Both the position numbers and the translations under genes were made by a program. From Nitrosarchaeum sp. (GTDB taxonomy: Archaea > Thermoproteota > Nitrososphaeria > Nitrososphaerales > Nitrosopumilaceae): a DNA stretch of 10,020 nt. Shown one piece after another: positions 5,984-10,020 of this stretch; position 1 is the stretch's first letter, and every line of letters begins with the position of its first letter. The notes below the pieces were generated by a model. That model saw only the letters and a list, made by a program, of their open reading frames with translations, was not told where the DNA came from and ran no database searches. The stretch covers positions 1 to 10,020 of the forward strand of contig JACRND010000065.1 of assembly GCA_016234975.1 (NCBI GenBank), written 5' to 3'.

Positions 5984-8900
5984 ATGCCCAAAGCGGCTAT
6001 CTTTTTTAGTCTTCTTCTTGTTTCGGGAATGTTTGTAAACTCTTATGCAATTGTAGATGGAGATTTATCTCTTGAAGATAATTCCTTTTACAATGACTCT
6101 GATGATTTATTTGATTCAGGTATTTTAAAAATTGACTCAGATTTTTTTCAATCAAATAATTTTAAAAGATATGTTATTTTTGGAACAGGTTCAGATGATT
6201 CAAACTTTTTAAAAAAAAATTCATTATATGGAATTCAATCTAATGGAGGATTTTTTTACGTTGCAGTACTCCCAGAACATTCAATTTCAAATCTAGTTTC
6301 TCAAGGATACTATGTTATAGAAGATTCCAAGTTGGATTTTCATTCCGATGTTTCTAATGTAACTGATGCCTCTAGAATTGGTCAAATCACTGGTTCTACA
6401 CTAGCACAAACAAGATACAATGTCACTGGAAATGGTATTAAAATAGCAGTTGTTGATACTGGTGTAGATTTTTCAAATCTAGACATTCAACATTCTCTAG
6501 CTAGGGGCAAAAATAATCATCCTATAATGCTTGATGCTGATGGGCAGGGAATCGTACTAACAAACTCTACTTTTTTTGCATTCATTGACAAAGATGAAAT
6601 TATACGAAATCACACAAATCCAATTCCAAAAGGAATCACCTCATCAGTATACAAAACAAAAGATGGTATTTTTCTAGACATATCTCATAATGGCAAAGGA
6701 ACACAAATTCCTATTTACAACTCTTTTTTTCCACAGTTTGGAAAATCTCCTATATTTAATGGAACATTAGACACTGATATCAAAATCGGCAAAGATAGTA
6801 GAAATTACATCAAATCAAAAAGTGGAATTTATCATCTCGGTATAATGTATCAGGGTGGTCTAGAAGGACCTTTAGCTAGAATTCAAGTTGTACCTGTACT
6901 TGTGGTGGATTCTAATGTTGCAGGAACATATGATACTATAATTCCCGATCTGAGTACTTCTTGGGAGGATTATACTAGATATGATTTAAAATCTGGCGAG
7001 AAACCAAAATATGATTTTGATTTTACTGACGAAAAACCAATAGTCTTGGGAAGTGGAAAAGAATTTCTTGTTTATGATTCCAATAGTGATGGTAAAGCAG
7101 ATTACAGTGCGGGAACAGTAGGGGCACAAGTGCTGGATGTTTACGGTGTGATTCAAAACAAAACTGCAGACGTTGATAAAACACTAAAAGCAATTAATGG
7201 AACTTTATTGCCTGCATTTGATCCTAAGGGTGAGTTTTTTGGAGTAATGACTGATTTTATGGGACACGGAACCTCCAGTACTTCTTCTATTGCGTCAAAA
7301 GGTGAACAAACATATGACATTTACAATAACACTAAGAAATTTACAATCAAGGGAGTCGCACCTGGTGCAAAGATTATACCAGTAAAATCATTATGGGTAG
7401 GTGATACTGTTTATGCCTGGTTATGGGCATCTGGATTTGACAGTAAAGAACATAGTTGGAATTTTATAGGAAAACCCAGAGCAGATATCATCTCAAATAG
7501 TTGGGGGGTTTCAAATTTTCCATCATTTAATGCTGCACCTGGAATGGATGTTCTATCTATGATACTTGGTATACTTGCCACGCCTCATTCACTTGATGAT
7601 GATTACCCCGGTGTGACAATTGTTTCTAGCGCAGGTAACTCAGGACATGGTTATGGAACGATTGGTATGCCTAATGCATCTCCGTTTGGAATTGCAGTCG
7701 GAGCTACTACAAATAATGTCTTTGTTGGTTATGGTCCATTTAAGAATCAACCAAGATTTGGCAATACCACTTCACACTTTAATGATGTAGCTGATTTTTC
7801 AAGCAGAGGTCCTGGAATTATTGGTGATCCAAAACCTGACTTGATGAGTATTGGCGCACACGGTTTTACTCCGTCTAATGTTCTTAAAACTAAAAAGAAC
7901 TCAAAAGAGGAATCTTTTTCATTATTTGGTGGAACTAGTATGGCAGCACCTCTAGTTTCTGGAAGTGCTGCAATACTAATGGAAGGACTAAACAAACAGT
8001 CAAAAGAATATGATCCATTTACAATCAAAAATATTTTGATGTCTACTGCAAAAGATCTTCAAAATGATCCATTCACTCAAGGATCTGGATTAGTAGATGT
8101 AAATACAGCATTAGGTTTTGTAAACGGCGAAGAAGGAATCTTTCTAGTCTATAATAATGCATCATACAATAACATCAAAAAAATTTTAAAACCTGCACTT
8201 GAATCCATAAATTCTACATCTATGAGGTTTGAAAAATTTGAATTTCCGACAAAGATCATGCCAATGACAAGTTGGTTCGCAGGTCATTTGCTTCCAGGAG
8301 AACACAGTAAAACAACTTTTACGATTGAAAATCCAACCGATAAACCAATTCAGATATCTATCAAACCTACAACGATATCTCTGATCAAAAATACCCAATT
8401 TGACGGTACTACCAAAGTACGACAACACGATTCGATACTAAACAAATCAGATGTGTTCATTCCAAATTATATCAAACTGTCTGATATCAAAGAGCATAAA
8501 AAATTAGGCGAATTTTTTGATAATAATTCAATTCCTACTGAATCTTCTCTAATGATATTGAATCTGAATTTCCCATTTGATAATTTTATGAATAAAACTG
8601 ATGATCTTTATGCAAACGACATGAAAATCTCTTCGCTATACCTTTATGATTGGATTGATAAAAACAATGATACCAATATAGCTAGCAATGAACTATCTAT
8701 GGTTAGCAGGGCTGGATCATGGGGAACTGTTCAAGAACTAAGAATTACTGAGCCCAATGAAAAATTCAAAGGAACTCCACTAGTTGGCGTATACCCCACT
8801 CCAACTAGATACTCTTACTATCTAGGTGACACGAAAAAAAATTCAACTTCGATGGAATATACCTTGTCTGCTAGTTATTACCAAAAAGACAAATGGTCTG

Positions 8901-9802
8901 TTATCTGGCCTGAATCTGAAACAATTACTGTTCCTGCAAACAATACTGCTAAAGTGGATATCTCTCTAGTTGTACCAAACGATTTACAAACTGGCAATTA
9001 TCAAGGCTTCATAACATTTGAAGGTGAAAAACATACCGTCAATGCACCTGTATCTTTTGTTGTAAAAAAAGAAATTGATCAAAAAGATTCACTTGTTTTA
9101 ATTCAAGGAAAACAAAGCAATGATGTTCTTTTTGGTAATGGTTATGTCAAAGGTGCATTTGATATGGCAAATAGATACATGGCAGGCGATTGGCGACAGT
9201 ATTATTTTGATATTAAGGATGCCTCTATAAATTCCGCAGCAATAGAATTATCTTGGAAAACCGATGACACAAACTTGTCTGTATTTGTTATGGATCCTAA
9301 AGGAAGAATAGTTCAAACCAATATGCCTTCAGGTGTATTTGGTAAATTTCTTGGTTGGCCTTCACTTGATTGGTTAGGCAACTCCGTTTTCAGTCAAGGT
9401 GGAGGATTCTATCCTGTAAAAAACAAAGATGACACTTCCACTGTACTTTATGTTCCGATTAATCAAACAGGAACATACACTCTTTTAGCTCACTCTACAT
9501 TGTTTGGTGGAAATTCAACTACTGAGCCAATTGCATTTGCAGCTAAATTTTCTAACATTTCTTCAGAGATTCAACCAATACAAGACAATTACACTAAAAC
9601 AGAAATCATATCCAATTCTATAGAAAATGTAACTGTATCATCTGGATTTTCTAATGAAACAATCCCTAATGATTCGCAAATCCCAATTCAATATGATGCA
9701 CATGATTCATCTTTTAACATTGGATTAATTGTTGGCATTGGAATTGGAATTGCGATCGGAGTTGTTTTATTTTTAATTCTTAGACAAAAACCTAACAAAT
9801 AG
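5984..9802 (+). CDS. Secreted, membrane-anchored subtilisin-like serine protease (S8, pyrolysin/TPPII-like)
   Basis: This is an intact 1272-residue protease. A signal peptide spans residues 1-22 (cleavage likely after VNSYA). A propeptide-like region covers about 55-125. The S8 catalytic domain is split. Asp158 lies in KIAVVDTGVD, His428 in MGHGTSSTSS, oxyanion Asn552 in SSAGNSGHG and Ser652 in FGGTSMAAPLVSG, so the full set is present. The 270 residues between Asp and His far exceed the few dozen of subtilisin and resemble the insert in pyrolysin and tripeptidyl peptidase II. This insert carries a calcium-loop-like DSNSDGKAD (365-373). After about residue 720 come beta-sandwich domains: a Fn3-like one near 770-800, another around 980-1030 (ITVPANNTAKVDISLVVP), and a P-domain/PPC-like one around 1050-1190. 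The C-terminus has a Ser/Thr/Asn-rich stalk, one membrane helix (1246-1266, Gly/Ile-rich) and RQKPNK. It should act outside the cell, tethered under or in the S-layer, either on envelope protein turnover or on peptide scavenging. The substrate is unknown. Confidence 0.93.
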   Translation: MPKAAIFFSLLLVSGMFVNSYAIVDGDLSLEDNSFYNDSDDLFDSGILKIDSDFFQSNNFKRYVIFGTGSDDSNFLKKNSLYGIQSNGGFFYVAVLPEHSISNLVSQGYYVIEDSKLDFHSDVSNVTDASRIGQITGSTLAQTRYNVTGNGIKIAVVDTGVDFSNLDIQHSLARGKNNHPIMLDADGQGIVLTNSTFFAFIDKDEIIRNHTNPIPKGITSSVYKTKDGIFLDISHNGKGTQIPIYNSFFPQFGKSPIFNGTLDTDIKIGKDSRNYIKSKSGIYHLGIMYQGGLEGPLARIQVVPVLVVDSNVAGTYDTIIPDLSTSWEDYTRYDLKSGEKPKYDFDFTDEKPIVLGSGKEFLVYDSNSDGKADYSAGTVGAQVLDVYGVIQNKTADVDKTLKAINGTLLPAFDPKGEFFGVMTDFMGHGTSSTSSIASKGEQTYDIYNNTKKFTIKGVAPGAKIIPVKSLWVGDTVYAWLWASGFDSKEHSWNFIGKPRADIISNSWGVSNFPSFNAAPGMDVLSMILGILATPHSLDDDYPGVTIVSSAGNSGHGYGTIGMPNASPFGIAVGATTNNVFVGYGPFKNQPRFGNTTSHFNDVADFSSRGPGIIGDPKPDLMSIGAHGFTPSNVLKTKKNSKEESFSLFGGTSMAAPLVSGSAAILMEGLNKQSKEYDPFTIKNILMSTAKDLQNDPFTQGSGLVDVNTALGFVNGEEGIFLVYNNASYNNIKKILKPALESINSTSMRFEKFEFPTKIMPMTSWFAGHLLPGEHSKTTFTIENPTDKPIQISIKPTTISLIKNTQFDGTTKVRQHDSILNKSDVFIPNYIKLSDIKEHKKLGEFFDNNSIPTESSLMILNLNFPFDNFMNKTDDLYANDMKISSLYLYDWIDKNNDTNIASNELSMVSRAGSWGTVQELRITEPNEKFKGTPLVGVYPTPTRYSYYLGDTKKNSTSMEYTLSASYYQKDKWSVIWPESETITVPANNTAKVDISLVVPNDLQTGNYQGFITFEGEKHTVNAPVSFVVKKEIDQKDSLVLIQGKQSNDVLFGNGYVKGAFDMANRYMAGDWRQYYFDIKDASINSAAIELSWKTDDTNLSVFVMDPKGRIVQTNMPSGVFGKFLGWPSLDWLGNSVFSQGGGFYPVKNKDDTSTVLYVPINQTGTYTLLAHSTLFGGNSTTEPIAFAAKFSNISSEIQPIQDNYTKTEIISNSIENVTVSSGFSNETIPNDSQIPIQYDAHDSSFNIGLIVGIGIGIAIGVVLFLILRQKPNK

Positions 9803-9820
9803 TTGAATAAGATTTGTGAA

Positions 9821-10018
9821 CTACCAATCTCTAAAAAATGAGGTTTCCTGCTTCATAGATTTCTTTGAAATCTCTACAGGCGTTACTTTCCGCAGTTCCT
9901 GCGGTAGTTTATCTTGACTAAATATTTTCAAGCCTTTTTCAATTGCGCGGGATAGTGCCGGCTCAGCACGGCCTCCGGCGTCGCATAGGCTTCCTGCCGG
10001 TCGACGCTCCAGTATTTC
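9821..10018 (-). CDS. Unrecognised gene, 3' end (minus strand, partial)
   Basis: The frame is open from the window edge to TAG (complement of 9821-9823), giving 65 residues and no start. The terminal ~40 residues look like ordinary AT-rich archaeal coding sequence: AIEKGLKIFSQDKLPQEL, then KVTPVEISKKS, ending TSFFRDW. It is charged, with no membrane segment and no recognised motif. It is convergent with the protease, with stops 18 bases apart and no clear terminator between them. Residues encoded beyond about 9943 are doubtful: that DNA is high in G+C and reads more naturally in the overlapping frame listed next. So only the last ~40 residues are supported as this gene. I do not recognise the family. 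Confidence 0.5.
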   Translation of the reverse strand, partial: EILERRPAGSLCDAGGRAEPALSRAIEKGLKIFSQDKLPQELRKVTPVEISKKSMKQETSFFRDW

Positions 10019-10020
10019 AG
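9928..10020 (-). CDS. High-GC C-terminal coding fragment, possibly foreign (minus strand)
   Basis: In another minus-strand frame, 30 residues run to TGA (complement of 9928-9930), beginning LKYWSVDRQEAYATPEAV and ending HYPAQLKKA. About 23 of the 30 third codon positions are G or C. This is typical of a high-GC bacterial gene and unlike every other gene here. The overlapping frame uses third positions less strictly. I read it as the end of a bacterial-type gene joined to archaeal DNA, either by misassembly or by insertion. No family is recognisable from 30 residues. Confidence 0.4.
   Translation of the reverse strand: MKYWSVDRQEAYATPEAVLSRHYPAQLKKA
9941..10020. other. Abrupt G+C rise at the right edge
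   Basis: By hand count about 51 of these 80 bases are G or C (about 64%), while the protease gene and the gap before it are clearly AT-rich. The change happens within about 20 bases. This marks a junction between DNAs of different origin, or a local high-GC element. Confidence 0.6.

Noticed and set aside
9890..9904. Inverted repeat CCGCA-GTTCC-TGCGG as a possible terminator hairpin
   Set aside because: It lies within the coding part of the minus-strand gene (codons for Leu-Pro-Gln-Glu-Leu-Arg), has a stem of only five pairs and no T-tract, so it is probably chance.
1..10020. CRISPR array, insertion sequence or integrase
   Set aside because: No spaced direct repeats, transposase motifs or terminal inverted repeats were seen. 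The only repeats are diverged protein modules in the S-layer gene.

Overview
The window looks like part of an ammonia-oxidising archaeon (Nitrososphaerota/Thaumarchaeota, most like the Nitrosopumilus-Nitrosarchaeum group). The reasons are: AT-rich coding DNA; a very large, acidic, Thr/Asp/Gly-rich S-layer-type protein built from Ig-like repeats; a poly-T terminator with no hairpin; leaderless-looking promoter architecture; and secreted proteins ending in a single C-terminal membrane helix. The lineage is an inference from protein style, since no marker gene is present.

Layout: (1) Positions 3-4911 (+) hold a giant S-layer protein gene, truncated 5' by the window edge and split by a +1 frame change between 508 and 587. 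(2) Positions 4912-5003 are a short gap with a T-tract terminator. (3) Positions 5004-5829 (+) hold a signal peptide / beta-sandwich / coiled-coil / membrane-anchor protein, also split by a +1 frame change, near 5295. (4) Positions 5830-5983 are a promoter-bearing gap with a palindromic TATA-rich 12-mer and a TATA-like box placed for a leaderless transcript. (5) Positions 5984-9802 (+) hold an intact 1272-residue secreted, membrane-anchored subtilisin-like protease with a very long Asp-His insert, as in pyrolysin and tripeptidyl peptidase II. (6) After an 18-base tail-to-tail gap, 9821-10020 (-) holds the 3' end of an unrecognised gene. The last ~80 bases jump to about 64% G+C and read best in a different frame as the end of a bacterial-style high-GC gene, so a junction (chimeric assembly or recent insertion) probably lies near 9930-9948.

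Together the three + strand genes form a cell-surface cluster: the lattice protein, a candidate SlaB-like stalk that could hold the lattice to the membrane, and a tethered protease working in the same pseudoperiplasmic space. Two adjacent genes each need a single +1 correction and the right edge changes composition abruptly. Sequence quality is therefore the first explanation to test; recoding or gene decay are alternatives.
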